The notes: a model not told the origin generated them from the letters alone. Positions 10,640 to 22,379 are shown, counted from the stretch's first letter. The stretch is 64,000 nt of DNA from Styela clava (GCF_964204865.1 NC_135255.1:2914001-2978000), one strand, 5' to 3'. A program made the numbers and translations.

Positions 10640-11788
10640 TTGAATTTTACTCTGCGAAAGATCGCTTTAACGGTATGCAGTCGCTTGAGAATGTTATTTA
10701 TCCAAAAGAATTTCTTTATATAACGGAGTCTAATCAGGCATTTGTATACCTTTTGTTCATTGTTTATGTTTAGCAAATATGCCACTCTGCATTATCCGTT
10801 ATCATGCAGTTGAGATCTGAAACCACGCTATGCCCCACGCTATCACAAGGTGTAAATCGCATAAAAAATACGCTTAAAATCTATTTTTTATGACGATACA
10901 ATATAAATACTGATGTTTTTATCTAAACCTCTGTAGTCTAATATGTATTATATGGCTAGGGAAATTAATTTCTTGGTAATAAAAGGATCTCCTACATGTT
11001 TTAATTGTTTTGGATTTCTCATAAAATACTATTTATATCATAAGCCCAAATAATATTAATGTTTCTTTGAGTTTAGCGACTCTGATAACAAGTATATATA
11101 ATGTATATTTGCTGCCGATAATTTGCTTGCATTGCTTATCTCGATGCAAGGAGTTTGCAAAACGTTGGTGTAAAAGTTAATAAATCACTGCATTCACTAT
11201 TCATTCGATTAATTTAAGATGTCGTAGCAAAACTTATGACCGCATAAGCAACATCAGCAAATTATGTTGTAATTGAATGTTGGTAACTTGCAACTTTCAA
11301 GGCGATTAACGTCTCCAAGCGAATAAACTAAAACACATTTGCAAATGCGCTAACGTTATGGTGATGTTGTGGTTGATTGGGCTCGTCCATTTTGCTTTAT
11401 TCAGAATTGGTGCTTGCATACATTTTAGTGTTTCAAATTTTTTTGCGAGAATCGAGATCTTTTGTGCGATATGTCAAAATGCATAATTAACTTCTATTTC
11501 GGTATACTGATGTAAAATATAAAATCGATGATATCTAAATAAATAAATACCGTTTTATTTAGTGAGAATATGGATAAAAAAGGAAACCTATGTGGTCCAT
11601 GCCAGTTAGAAAATTTTTCACTACTGAGAGATCGCCTATAATATCAGTATGCAATTCCCGAAGTTACACATTCCCTTAACTCTTAGCGCGGCACTCGTAG
11701 GGGTTGTTCAGTGCCAGGTATTGCATAGAATCGACCTTTACCCTGTTTGTTGAACAAACATTGTTTTCTGATATTCGGTATTATATTT
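10640..11788. other. Upstream region of gene A (block S), single copy
   Basis: AT-rich DNA between gene A exon 1 and block Q. It is absent from the second duplicated copy, where P joins Q directly. The only notable item is a candidate signal-peptide exon at 11649-11717. Confidence 0.6.
11649..11717 (+). CDS. Candidate signal-peptide exon (orphan)
   Basis: ATG followed by 23 codons giving a signal-peptide-like sequence (basic-polar start, then PLTLSAALVGVVQC), ending at CCAG|GTATTG, a fair splice donor in phase 0. No partner exon was found downstream before the duplicated blocks begin. It could be a remnant of another secreted gene or chance. Confidence 0.22.
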
Positions 11789-12373
11789 CTCATGAGCGAA
11801 AGGCTGCATCTTAGTGGCACATGGTTTTAACCTAATCTCAATGTTTGTTTTTAAACCGTACTACAATTCTGCAAGTAGGCGTTATCTTACATAAAAATAA
11901 TGAAATACGTCACTTTGAATACAATTATTGTAAGATTTGCAATTTTATTAGCAACCTTTATTAACAGAAACTTGACCTTGACAGTTTTAACAATCCATTT
12001 GGCATACTTTTATTAACTCTGATGCCTTTGTAATATCACAAGGTAATATCACAATTTATATTAAATCATATGAATTTCGAATTTAGACATTTTTCGTAGG
12101 AGTCTTTACTGTGGAATTTATTTAGTTGTAGGCGTCTGCTTTGGAAAAAGGACTTTACCACATGCTCAACAATCGTTTTCATATTTCAGAGCAACAAGGA
12201 GACGTAACAGTCTTTTAGGACTCTTTGATTTATTGTACTTTGCGGTGACCGTACATTTGAACCCACGTACATTTGAACCCATGTGTATATCCGCGGGTTC
12301 AATCTATATGAGGGTGCTAAAACACATGGGTTAGGGTTGGTATGGGTTCAAATATCCGTAAAACAAAAAAAAT
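11789..12373. repeat. Duplicated block Q, first copy
   Basis: 585 bases repeated at 14296-14880 with no length difference. Its right part is the left portion of a MITE (from 12244), cut off inside a run of A at 12373 where block R begins. Confidence 0.9.
12244..12373. mobile_element. 203-bp-type MITE, truncated copy
   Basis: It starts GGTGACCGTACATTTGAACC like the full elements at 25100, 31437 and 42831, but is truncated at 12373 by the junction to block R. It is a diverged subfamily member: it has ACACATGGG where the array copies have ACCCATGGG. Confidence 0.75.
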
Positions 12374-12794
12374 CTCGTTAAGTTGTTTCGACGATACCAA
12401 CTTTCGCATATTTTTATATCATTCATTACCAAAAACGCAGAAACAAATTTGAGAGGCCAACGAATTTCACAATAATTTTTAAACTTCCCTTTTTATTTTC
12501 AAGGTGTAAAAATAATGGCATCATTTGTGGTATTTTGTTTAATCTCTGTGATATCAATTAATTATGCTAGTGCATTGACAGCTGACGAAATATCTTTTTT
12601 CAAATCACGTACTCACGAAGAAGGTAATAGTGGGCTTCAGGGAACAGTGTCGGTTGAAACATTTTCCGAGACCCTCGTCCTTAAAAGCAATGGTATTCCG
12701 GATCATGACACTGGTGAGTATTTTGTTTTCAATGCATAAAAATCAAAGAGGTAATCAAAATCCCAAAGGATAGAATATTTCGATAGACGATTCA
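12366..12794. repeat. Duplicated block R, first copy (gene C exon 1 region)
   Basis: About 425 bases nearly identical to 18413-18837, covering upstream sequence, exon 1 and the start of intron 1 of gene C. It ends where block P' begins, so the downstream gene C exons are missing. Confidence 0.9.
12515..12713 (+). pseudogene. Orphan exon 1 of a YHYH gene (copy of gene C exon 1)
   Basis: It encodes the same 66 residues as gene C exon 1 (MASFVVFCLI start, signal peptide, NGIPDHDT end) and keeps the splice donor G|GTGAGT. Only a synonymous change and an A-run length change just before the ATG were noticed. The DNA that follows is an opposite-strand fragment of gene A, so no cognate exon 2 is available before gene C's own exon 1 at 18559. 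It would give a 74-residue product if read through to the in-frame stop at 12739. Probably non-functional, or an alternative first exon for gene C about 6 kb upstream. Confidence 0.8.
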
Positions 12795-14298
12795 AATTCC
12801 ATCTATAGTTGTGCCATCATATAAAGTTTCCGATGGTAGTGAAACTGTGAATTCTATATTCTGAATACTGATCGCTAACGCGGATTCGCTTGAAACTGAA
12901 GCCGTACTTCATAATATTAATATCTGCTGGAATACTAGATTGAAAATATTAAAATACAGACGACGTACCGAAAATAGTCGAATTAAAATCACCGAAGTCC
13001 TTTAAGCACTTCGGAAATATGTGGTAGTGATATTGCCCAGATGGCGATGGGTGGCCAGTGCACATGTCGAATAAGTCGAGTTCCTCAGTTCCTGTCGAGT
13101 AAACAGAAATTCTTAAATTGTGTGTCTGAATTGTATTGCTTTAGGCATGTAGTCTAGAGTAGCCTAGAAAACCTGCATTCCGATATATGAATTTTCTTTT
13201 AGACCCTTTTTCAATTTTCATTATTAATTTTAGAGAAGACAATCTCTAATTTATGGATAATGTAGAATTAAAGACTACATATTTTCAATATGCCATCCCA
13301 ACTCCTGGATACCTCTAGCAAATAATAAGCGAAAAAGCCAAAAAGATACATATATATAAACAACACTTAAAAAAATGAATCTCTTCATAATTAAATAAAA
13401 AAAATGAAAAGTAATACTAGAATTTTTTTTTACCTGCATCACAACATCCGATAGTGAATGGATTGTAAATTGCCACACCATTCGTTGCCATCGCTATTGG
13501 TCCCATAGGTAAACAAGATGTTTCAAGTTGTATTGTTGGATTCTTCGGTATTCTCCAATTGAACGATTGAACCTCGATTGAATTGGGGTTTGATGGTGCG
13601 GGGAAAGTTCCTGAAAACAGTTGTCGTCATTTATACTTTTGGTAATTTATTATTTTTGGTTGTGAAAAAATTGCGGTTTATTGTACAGCATAAAACCACA
13701 CAGCTACAAATCCAAGGACCGCAAAAATCAGTGAAATCGAAGATTGTAGAATTCACTATGTATACATCTTTACATTACGGGCTGGGTGATCGTAGATAAC
13801 AATCGCGACTGTTCCCCTCTTTTTCATAACGATTGCGTTCTCCAAGAGACGTTTTAGTTTGCATCTTTACCTCATCAAATTGGGTTAGGATCGGGAATAG
13901 GCCTACAAAAAGGATTATTTAAAATTTGTTATAATTAGATTTTGGTTATGGTACATTTAAGACTAGCTCCTTTTTTGCTCCTATCTCTCTTCGATTTTTG
14001 AGTATATATTTACCGAGGCGGATCGCGGTATTGTTGGAGCGACTGCGCAAATCTCGATAAACAAATCGATTCTACACAAACAAATGGGTACTTGAGCTCA
14101 TCTTGCGATTCAAGCGAAGCATTTAAATCTTTAAAAATATCAGGCACAAATGAATTGTCCTACGGCAGAACACAAAAGGTATTAGAGTGAAACATGAAAA
14201 AGAGTGCATGCAAATGTAATACTGAATAGAAAACTTTTTTTGGAAGTTTTTCACTGTTTTCCGAAATTTAGTGTTCCGAAAGTCCTAAGTTTAAACTC
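12793..14298. repeat. Duplicated block P', second copy
   Basis: Copy of 8886-10375 in direct orientation. The offset is 3907 at the left edge and 3923 at the right edge because of two small insertions. Beyond 14298 the sequence jumps to block Q, skipping the 1.4 kb with gene A exon 1. Confidence 0.92.
12969..13610 (-). pseudogene. Fragment of a YHYH gene: copies of gene A exons 3 and 2
   Basis: Exon 2 copy at 13610-13434 and exon 3 copy at 13091-12969, with open frames and intact splice sites. In exon 3 I found only a synonymous T/C difference from gene A. Exon 1 and exons 4-6 are absent on both sides, so this cannot make a full protein. The lack of decay indicates a very recent duplication or a second haplotype placed in tandem. 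Confidence 0.85.
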
Positions 14299-14880
14299 AT
14301 GAGCGAAAGGCTGCATCTTAGTGGCACATGGTTTTAACCTAATCTCAATGTTTGTTTTTAAACCGTACTACAATTCTGCAAGTAGGCGTTATCTTACATA
14401 AAAATAATGAAATACGTCACTTTGAATACAATTATTGTAAGATTTGCAATTTTATTAGCAACCTTTATTAACAGAAACTTGACCTTGACAGTTTTAACAA
14501 TCCATTTGGCATACTTTTATTAACTCTGATGCCTTTGTAATATCACAAGGTAATATCACAATTTATATTAAATCATATGAATTTCGAATTTAGACATTTT
14601 TCGTAGGAGTCTTTACTGTGGAATTTATTTAGTTGTAGGCGTCTGCTTTGGAAAAAGGACTTTACCACATGCTCAACAATCGTTTTCATATTTCAGAGCA
14701 ACAAGGAGACGTAACAGTCTTTTAGGACTCTTTGATTTATTGTACTTTGCGGTGACCGTACATTTGAACCCACGTACATTTGAACCCATGTGTATATCCG
14801 CGGGTTCAATCTATATGAGGGTGCTAAAACACATGGGTTAGGGTTGGTATGGGTTCAAATATCCGTAAAACAAAAAAAAT
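14296..14880. repeat. Duplicated block Q', second copy
   Basis: Copy of 11789-12373. The P'/Q' join carries the trinucleotide CTC present at both parental edges (10373-10375 and 11789-11791), the mark of a microhomology-mediated deletion of block S. Confidence 0.88.
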
Positions 14881-14930
14881 TCCATAGGTTCAATATTATG
14901 CAGGTACAATTGTCGTGGGTTCAAATTTGA
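14751..14930. mobile_element. MITE of the 203-bp family, diverged copy
   Basis: It begins GGTGACCGTACATTTGAACC and continues past the block Q edge through CCATAGGTTCAATATTATGC to GTCGTGGGTTCAAATTTG. The 3' inverted repeat is shorter than in the array copies. No clear target-site duplication is visible. Confidence 0.7.
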
Positions 14931-17026
14931 TTTGCCATTATGCTCGGTCTTCTTCTTGTGTAATTTGATATATCCAAATTTGATCCTACGAATGAAGCGA
15001 ATACAACCAAGAGGGGATCAATATCGTCGCAAGAAAAGAGAAGATAATGTCTTGAGAGGCTCTTTCGCTGTGTGGTTGAATAAGAGGAATAAGTGAAGCC
15101 AACCGTAGTTTTCGGAAGTAGTCGTCGTACTGGAATCAAACATAAACTTTGCAGCTTCGCTTGCATGCAAGTAACGCGCGTGAGCGAAACTGTCGTCATG
15201 GCTGGCAAAAAATCAGTCTAGACGTTTTAGCAGCCGCTCAGACAGACTTACATGGTGATAAACATTAGCTCGTTTTGCGTTTTTGTATGCTATTTGTAAG
15301 TTTTTTATTATGATTTGAAACTTCAGTACGAATCAAATAACTCCTGATTATCCTGTTTTCTTATATAGTTTAATCGCAGTCATTAAAAATTAGTCTAGAA
15401 ATAGCTGTGATAGACTAAGTCAAACTCTTCCACCAATACTTTTAAACAACGGGGTTGAAGAATATTTTTAATTGAAATGTTGTTCGGAAGATATTAACTA
15501 GTTCAAAGCGCTAAATCGCAAAACCACTCTCAAAATGAGCCCCAAGTGATGCAATTATAAAATATAGGAAGACTTTTTCTGGTGATAAGGGTCGGGGAAA
15601 CATCCATTGTTGACTCACCATCCCCAAAATCACTTACACAAAACTATAACCTAATGTCAGCCTAAACTATAACTTATTGATTTTAATTAAGAACAAGACT
15701 ACAGTGGAACCAGATGGAATGGAATGGATACAATGGAAGATATATAAAAAAAAACGAACAAAGGACAAAAACAACGTGTGTGTCCATGGGACCAAAGATG
15801 GCAATTAGCGGAGTTGTATTATTCAACGCATTTAAATGTTGGTGATGTGATGCTGGTATGGCAAAGAAAACACGATTAAAAGGTTTATATTGAACAAATA
15901 ACTCTTCAGGTCGTATCATATTTTGTTAAGATACTAAGCTTTCAAACGCTTGAATTGTGTCATTCAAGTGCATTTGTAATAAAGGTAAATGTATATCACT
16001 TATTCGATGAACACTGTGAACTCCTTCCCTGGTCATCCATCACCGATGGGTGCGTATCGCTGTAATATTGCAGCAAATTGTTATTATTGATATCAAGATG
16101 GTTCCATCCAGTATTATCGGTAGTGAATTAAAAAAAGTGTTATAGATTGTGCATTGATTTATAGAATAATTCAACTACAAATAATTTCATAATCATCGAC
16201 ACAATATCATGGCATAAATATGTCGACACTGAATAAACCGGGTTAGTTATCTAGCAACGTCTACTGGGTGCACTTGAATATACCAAGCTTATACATATTA
16301 TATTGGTATCTGAAGGGTGAGTCAGTTACATTTATTTGAGTGATACCCTTTTTATTAATTGGTTAATCTGAATCTACATTGCAATAAATAACTTAATTGC
16401 TTCCATTTATTTTAGGTAATCCTCGGAGTGCATCAAAAAAGTTCAAGATAAAAAAGTTAAAATAGCTTAGACGGTATTATATTTTCATGATATATTAGGC
16501 GTCGCTGTTGGCGGATTCCCTACATACGACCCAAGAGATGAGAATGGAGTTTTACTAAGCAAATGATATAAGTAAGAGAGAATACAGGTAAAACTCGATT
16601 GCTTACCCCTCACTCTGTTTTATTTATGACAGCATTCTCCAATTCATTTTTTTAACGTTTCAGGTATCACGTGAGGTCGGTCTTTCTGTACATTTTGTGG
16701 TGTTACAGGGAATAAGTAATTTTGGGGTAAAAGGAACATACACTGAACTTGTGAGTTATCTCGTATCTCTCCCTACGAATGCCCTGTCAATGAAACTAAT
16801 GTAAAGGATTTCTGACTATTCACAGATGATTAATAATTTGGTATTTTTGCTGGATTCGTGTGTGATAGTCTGTCAATTCGGCAATTTTCAATATGAATCG
16901 ATCCTCTAATAATCCGTTTTATACAAAAACCTATAGTTAGTCTAATGATGGTATATTTAGAAATTACCTAGTAAATACTTGGTAATATTAATGAAACTAC
17001 AATCATATTATGTATTTGTATAATTT

Positions 17027-17320
17027 TCAGGGCAAGCGTGAGTAGAACGGGTTACTGGAAAGATTTAACTTGGATTTGACTATATAAAGTAATTTTATTG
17101 GTGAAAATATATCCTTAAATTGGGTGTATGCAATTATATTCTGGGTGATAGTGTATTGAGTTGTGAGCATATACGTATCGTTTATCATTTGTGTTTGAAC
17201 ATAGTTTTCTAATTTTACAATGAGGGTAAAAGGGGCGGTCTGATTTGGTGCAGAAAGAGTATATGACTCGCCTGTCCCAAGCCAGCAAACGTAGTTCATT
17301 GAAAGCAAACCGACAGTCAT
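17027..17320 (-). CDS. Weak candidate: short secreted or membrane protein
   Basis: An ATG-initiated frame of 97 codons beginning MTVGLLSMNYVCW, with possible N-glycosylation sites. On the minus strand a consensus acceptor (TATATTTCAG, ending at 17346) lies 26 bases before the ATG. No homologue is recognised, and an overlapping frame of similar length exists, so this may be chance. Confidence 0.2.
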   Translation of the reverse strand: MTVGLLSMNYVCWLGTGESYTLSAPNQTAPFTLIVKLENYVQTQMINDTYMLTTQYTITQNIIAYTQFKDIFSPIKLLYIVKSKLNLSSNPFYSRLP

Positions 17321-17417
17321 AATGAATGTGGTCCGTCGGAAGCACTGAAATATAAAGTTTTATTTCGCTCCATCACCCACGACAATGTCGAAATGGCAAA
17401 GCCCCACGCACTTGTGG

Positions 17418-17678
17418 TTAGTTCTTTGGATTCAGACTGCTTTTGCGATTTGGTTGTGACCGGCTGCGGCTGCTACGGCTGTCTTCCATAACTGCACCGT
17501 GCAGGCCCGGTGTGGACCTTCTCACAGTGTCGGCTGATCTGACATCAACTTTCTCCAGCACCGGATTCTTCCCTGTTTTACATTCCTCTCTATCATGTGA
17601 TACTATATAACTATATGCGTGGCGACGGAAGCGTTTAAGATTGGTAATCAACAAACGTGAAAGCTTGGAGTTCTATAT
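17418..17678 (-). CDS. Weak candidate: terminal coding exon, Ser/Arg-rich
   Basis: A locally GC-richer open frame ending at a stop at 17418, with Ser/Arg-rich C-terminal sequence (SRSSRSRSQPNRKSS). An AATAAA on the same strand lies about 54 bases beyond the stop (17364-17359), and a possible acceptor precedes the frame at about 17679. No family is recognised and no upstream exon was found. Confidence 0.25.
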
Positions 17679-18412
17679 ATATATATTTACAATAGGGATG
17701 AGCAATGCCTAATTTTCACAAGAAGAAAATTTAGTCTCGTATGTCTCAAGCTTTATCGATTTGTATCATGTTTTGTTATAAAAATTCAAGCCAATCAAAC
17801 TGCTAAGAGCGCAACTATTGAGGTAAAAAATGTACAGAGACGCAACGTCGCAGTAGACAAGTGAAACTATGAATAAATTTAATCAGACTGCATTACCCAG
17901 TTGTTCAAGCGATAATATGTTAATATTGACACGAGCTCTTATCACAATATGGTGACATAGCAATAGCTCAGTTATCAAGTTGCATATTTACAGCAGTGCA
18001 AAAATAAAATTATTTTTTGGTACGGAAACCCTTATATAATGTAAATGCAACTACTGATCTTGCGTACAATAGATCATTTATATAAATATTATGTAATCAA
18101 AAACAACATTTTTGTTGCCCATTCAACCTATTGGAAATAGTTTCATAACAATCCGGCGTGCGTGTCTCATTTGTATCCTCTCCTACATATTGCATTCTTA
18201 TTTCTACGTGCGTTTGTATTGGCAATATCACCTCATTTGTGTTTGGTTATGTACGCGCAGATGATTAAACGTATCCGATTTATGCGTTCAATATCCGCGC
18301 CATATCCGACAATTATGATATATATATTATGATATATATATATATTTATGGATGCATTTTGTTAGTTATCACATTCATTGTTCGTTTCTGATTTTGAAAC
18401 TGGGTGTATCAC

Positions 18413-18838
18413 AAAAATCTCGTTAAGTTGTTTCGACGATACCAACTTTCGCATATTTTTATATCATTCATTACCAAAAACGCAGAAACAAATTTGAGAG
18501 GCCAACGAATTTCACAATAATTTTTAAACTTCCCTTTTTATTTTCAAGGTGTAAAATAATGGCATCATTTGTGGTATTTTGTTTAATCTCTGTGATATCA
18601 ATTAATTATGCTAGTGCATTGACAGCTGACGAAATATCTTTTTTCAAATCACGTACTCACGAAGAAGGTAATAGTGGGCTTCAGGGAACAGTGTCGGTTG
18701 AAACATTTTCCGAGACCCTCGTCCTTAAAAGCAATGGCATTCCGGATCATGACACTGGTGAGTATTTTGTTTTCAATGCATAAAAATCAAAGAGGTAATC
18801 AAAATACCAAATGATAGAATATTTCGATAGACGATTCA
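18413..18838. repeat. Duplicated block R', second copy (5' part of gene C)
   Basis: Copy of 12366-12794. Here it runs on into intron 1 and the remaining exons of gene C, so this is the functional context. Confidence 0.9.
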
Positions 18839-21800
18839 TATTGTGTTATGACAGTTACTGCTAACATTACGAGATTTTAAATACTAATTGCGCTTCATTT
18901 CATAGAGAAGGTTATTAATTTCATTTTTTTTCATGTGCATGCTTATGTTTCCTGCTAAAACTATCGCTATGGGACAGTTTATTTATTATTTAATAAAGTA
19001 GGCTATTCACTAACTTTCCCTGTTAATCGTTCGCTTATACTTAAGCACGGGAAACTAAATCTGACTTTACAGAGTTGGATATAATAATATTTTGTGCTTA
19101 TCAGGTTTATTTGATGGAAATCCTAATTCTATCGACGCCCAGACATATGAGTTTACAGTAAAGAAAGATCCAACTCATGCCACAAGCTCAAGTTGTACGC
19201 CGATGGGACCAATTGGAATGGCTGTTAATGGAGTCGCTATATTCAATCCATACACTTCTGAATGCTGTGATGCAGGTATTATGAATTGGTGTATTACCCT
19301 TCTCAAAAATGTTGACAGGCTTCATATTTTTACCATGTCACAATGTCACTAGCACAAATATAATGTATCGCGTTGTATTCGCATAGTTTTAAAAGTCGTA
19401 AGCGGACTTTATTCATGTATATTGTATTTGTATTTTGACTGAAAATGTAAGGCTTGTCCATGGGATATATTTTCCGCCCCACATTATCTCATCATAAGAA
19501 AATCTCTACCTGTTTTATCTCATCCCACTGTATTCCCATGATAATATTACTATTGTATACAGACTGCAGTTTCATAAAAATTGAAAGCAGAAACTTCAAC
19601 TGCTTCAGCATCGCATCGCCTGTTAGAAATTTGCATGTTGATTTGAAACATTAATCAATTCTTCATCACCCGACATCTTAGCAAACACAGTTTTAGCAAG
19701 ATCTCAGAAGTCAAGTGACTTCCACTGACTAGCTCCCTGCTGTACAAGTGGTGTAAAATTAGCAATTTATTAATATGAATAGAATAGATACCAGCATATT
19801 CGAAATAGCTTGTTGCCAAAGACGACAATCAATAACTGCTAATATATATGTGATGGCATTCACACCGCGTTGGGTATGCGAATCGGGTCATATCATATTC
19901 CCGTTTGTTTTTAAATTACCATAATGAGGTTAAGACATATTGTTAACTTTGACGCATCAAAAATGTAATCATAAATAAGAAAAGCTATGTATATTTTATC
20001 CGGTGTTTTCAAAAATATTTACTTCAGGAATGGAAGAATTTGACCTGCTTGATCAGTGCCACGGACATCCTTCACCAAGAAATGCTTATCACTATCACAT
20101 TGCACCAATATGCTTAGGAAACATTTGTGCGAATCCATCACAAATTTTAGGTAATTCAAAGTTTTTTTACTCCAATATCGAAATTTATACTTGGTAAGCT
20201 TTCTGGGGTATTTGCCGAGAGTAAACCAATATATGGTTATAATTATTTATATTACGTATTGACCAAATACATAATACTGAATATTTATTTCTCATATCTA
20301 GTATTTGTTCATCTATAGTCGATATAGTGTCCATTACATCTTGCATTCAATCGGAAAAAATATATTTGGTGAACTAATAATATTCCTATTGATCAATTAA
20401 ATTGCTGAAAAGTAAGGTATTTTGCTTGCAGGTGTGGCTTTTGACGGTTTTCCCATATATGGGCCTTTCGACGAAGATGGCAATTTTTTGACAAGGGCTG
20501 AACTGGACGAATGTGGCGGAATGGAGACACGCAATGGAGAATACAGGTGGCTTGATTTTTGTGTTGTTTTTAAAATTCATTATTGTTTTCTGTAACGTAT
20601 CTTTTACATGCTCCGTACGTTAATATTATTCAGATATCATGTTACTGACGAATTTCCATACATTATCGGATGTTTCAAAGGAGATGTGATTGATGAAAAC
20701 GTACTAAGACGAATGCAAGGAGTTTGTACTTGTACTGAAGTGAAGGAACCATGTACACAATTTGTAAGTAAAATTTATTTATGAAGCATTACAATGATAT
20801 ATTTTGATTGAAAAACGAGCAAAAAAATATTTTGAGCTTCAAAATTATTCGAAAGCTAATTTATAAACATATAACATTAGTAATTTTTTCCACATAAAAT
20901 TAATAACAAAATTTTAAGAATGATTACTTGAAGAAGCCTAAGCGATTTTTAAGATGAAATAATTATTGGAGATAAATTTCTAATTATTTTTTATTGTGAT
21001 TAATATCTCGATAATGAGTGTATCGGATATGAATACGCCTAATTTTATTATACACCAGAATACACGGTTATTGTTGGACTACAAACGTAGAATGTGTCAT
21101 AAATATACCTGTCGTAAATACGTTTTATAGGGCGACAGGAAGAAAAGGCAAATACAGAAGAGAGCCGTGGATTCTGCATTGGAAATCTTATGCTCTCAAA
21201 CGGTTACTGTTGCTCCAACAACCACTGCTCCTGAAACGACGGTGAGACATTGCCTCTTTATTTCGCTGAAACTTGTCGTTCAAGTATTTGACATAAATTA
21301 CTCCTAAATTAAATGGTTTAAAATCTTATAAACACGTATCATTACATTAAGTATGCGTCATAGAGATGTACATCGTTATTTTTAATTTTCTGCCCTTTCT
21401 CATCTTGAGCCGATAAGGTTTGTGCCCCTCTGAGACCAAGTCTGAATTGGGGAAACTACGACCCGCGTGCCAAATCCGGCCCGTTAAGAGATTTAATCTG
21501 GCCCGCCTGATGCTGCAATAAATTCCTGCTTTTATTTCCTAATGTACTACATAGTTGTTGTTATTGAAATAGGTATGCCGCAATAGGCTCGTTAGGACTG
21601 TAGTCTGTGTATGATGTATTTTAGGGTGCAATATACTTCCATGTTATGGGGACGTTAACAAAGCTTCCACGTTTGTTCGCTCTCTTGATTCTATGACGTG
21701 CTTTTCACAACTTTTTCGTTCGTAACCCTCTTACGTCACACTCGAATTGCCAGTATGGGTGGGCAAACCTTTTTGGCACCTTGTTGAAAAACCTTGCCTA

Positions 21801-21923
21801 CCCCTGCACCAAGTACTCGGACTTATCAATTTCGATAAAAAGTTCTCTGCTAAAATACATTTTGTCTTGCCTTTTCAGACAACAAGACGTAGAACAAGAC
21901 GGCCTCGTGGACGTCGATCATAG
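18559..21923 (+). CDS. YHYH-family secreted protein, gene C (seven exons, 297 aa)
   Basis: Exons: 18559-18757, 19105-19275, 20028-20150, 20432-20546, 20634-20763, 21131-21241, 21879-21923. All introns are GT-AG with matching phases, giving 894 coding bases. Residues 1-20 are a signal peptide; the mature chain starts LTADE, as in the paralogues. Motifs: NGIPDHDTG, TPMGPIGMAVNGVAIFNPY, CCDAG, GHPSP, YHYH at 144-147, GVAFDGFPIYGP, and a Cys-bearing exon 5. Exon 6 begins GDRKKRQIQKR, a furin-like RKKR site at 249-252, followed by a Thr/Pro stretch. Exon 7 encodes a very basic end with RRRTRRPRGRR. This tail is unlike that of gene A. Poly(A) signal at 22368. Its expected location is the secretory pathway or outside the cell; its molecular activity is unknown. 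Confidence 0.9.
21440..21807. mobile_element. hAT-like non-autonomous element in intron 6 of gene C
   Basis: The left side reads GGGGAAACTACGACCCGCG with further GGCCCG motifs; the right side ends GCCTACCCCTG, the complement of a CAGGGGTAGG-type hAT terminus. The left edge is approximate and no clean 8-bp target duplication was identified. It lies wholly within the intron (21242-21878). Confidence 0.5.
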
Positions 21924-22367
21924 GAAAATGTTTATTCAACACGTCATGAGGCAGAATATTGTATTTTATTCAAGTTCAAACATATAATATTTGTTCACTA
22001 AAATGGGTTTGTGACAGGCAAAACATGCTTACGTCCACTTTTAGAACATTGTATTAAATTATGTCCAAACGTTTATTTCATAAATGCGATAGCAAGTTAT
22101 GGCGTAGTCAAAGTCTTCAGCGATTCATAAATTGATTGTTTTCATATTCCATCTCAACCTGAATAAGGATGTAGGACTTTGGAAAAGTTAAGCTTATTGA
22201 AAAAAAAGCATTCATGTTCATGATCACGTTTTACCAATATATAAGCTTACTTTGAAACGGTCAGAATGCATTTATTTTCCTACGTATTTGCATTGGTATA
22301 GAATCGACTATATGTAAATTTAACGATATTAGTATAGCTTACTTGTTTTGCAACATGATACGAGTTC

Positions 22368-22373
22368 AATAAA
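22368..22373 (+). terminator. Poly(A) signal for gene C
   Basis: AATAAA about 445 bases after the stop codon of gene C, in AT-rich 3' sequence; the first strong signal on this strand after the gene. Confidence 0.5.
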
Positions 22374-22379
22374 AAACCT

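Larger units (their letters stand above)
14931..18412. other. Single-copy block X, no confirmed gene
   Basis: 3.5 kb present only in the second duplicated copy. Short open frames lack recognisable domains, apart from weak minus-strand exon candidates near 17027-17345 and 17418-17678. An AT dinucleotide run lies at about 18318-18346 and a short one at about 17676-17690. Confidence 0.5.
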
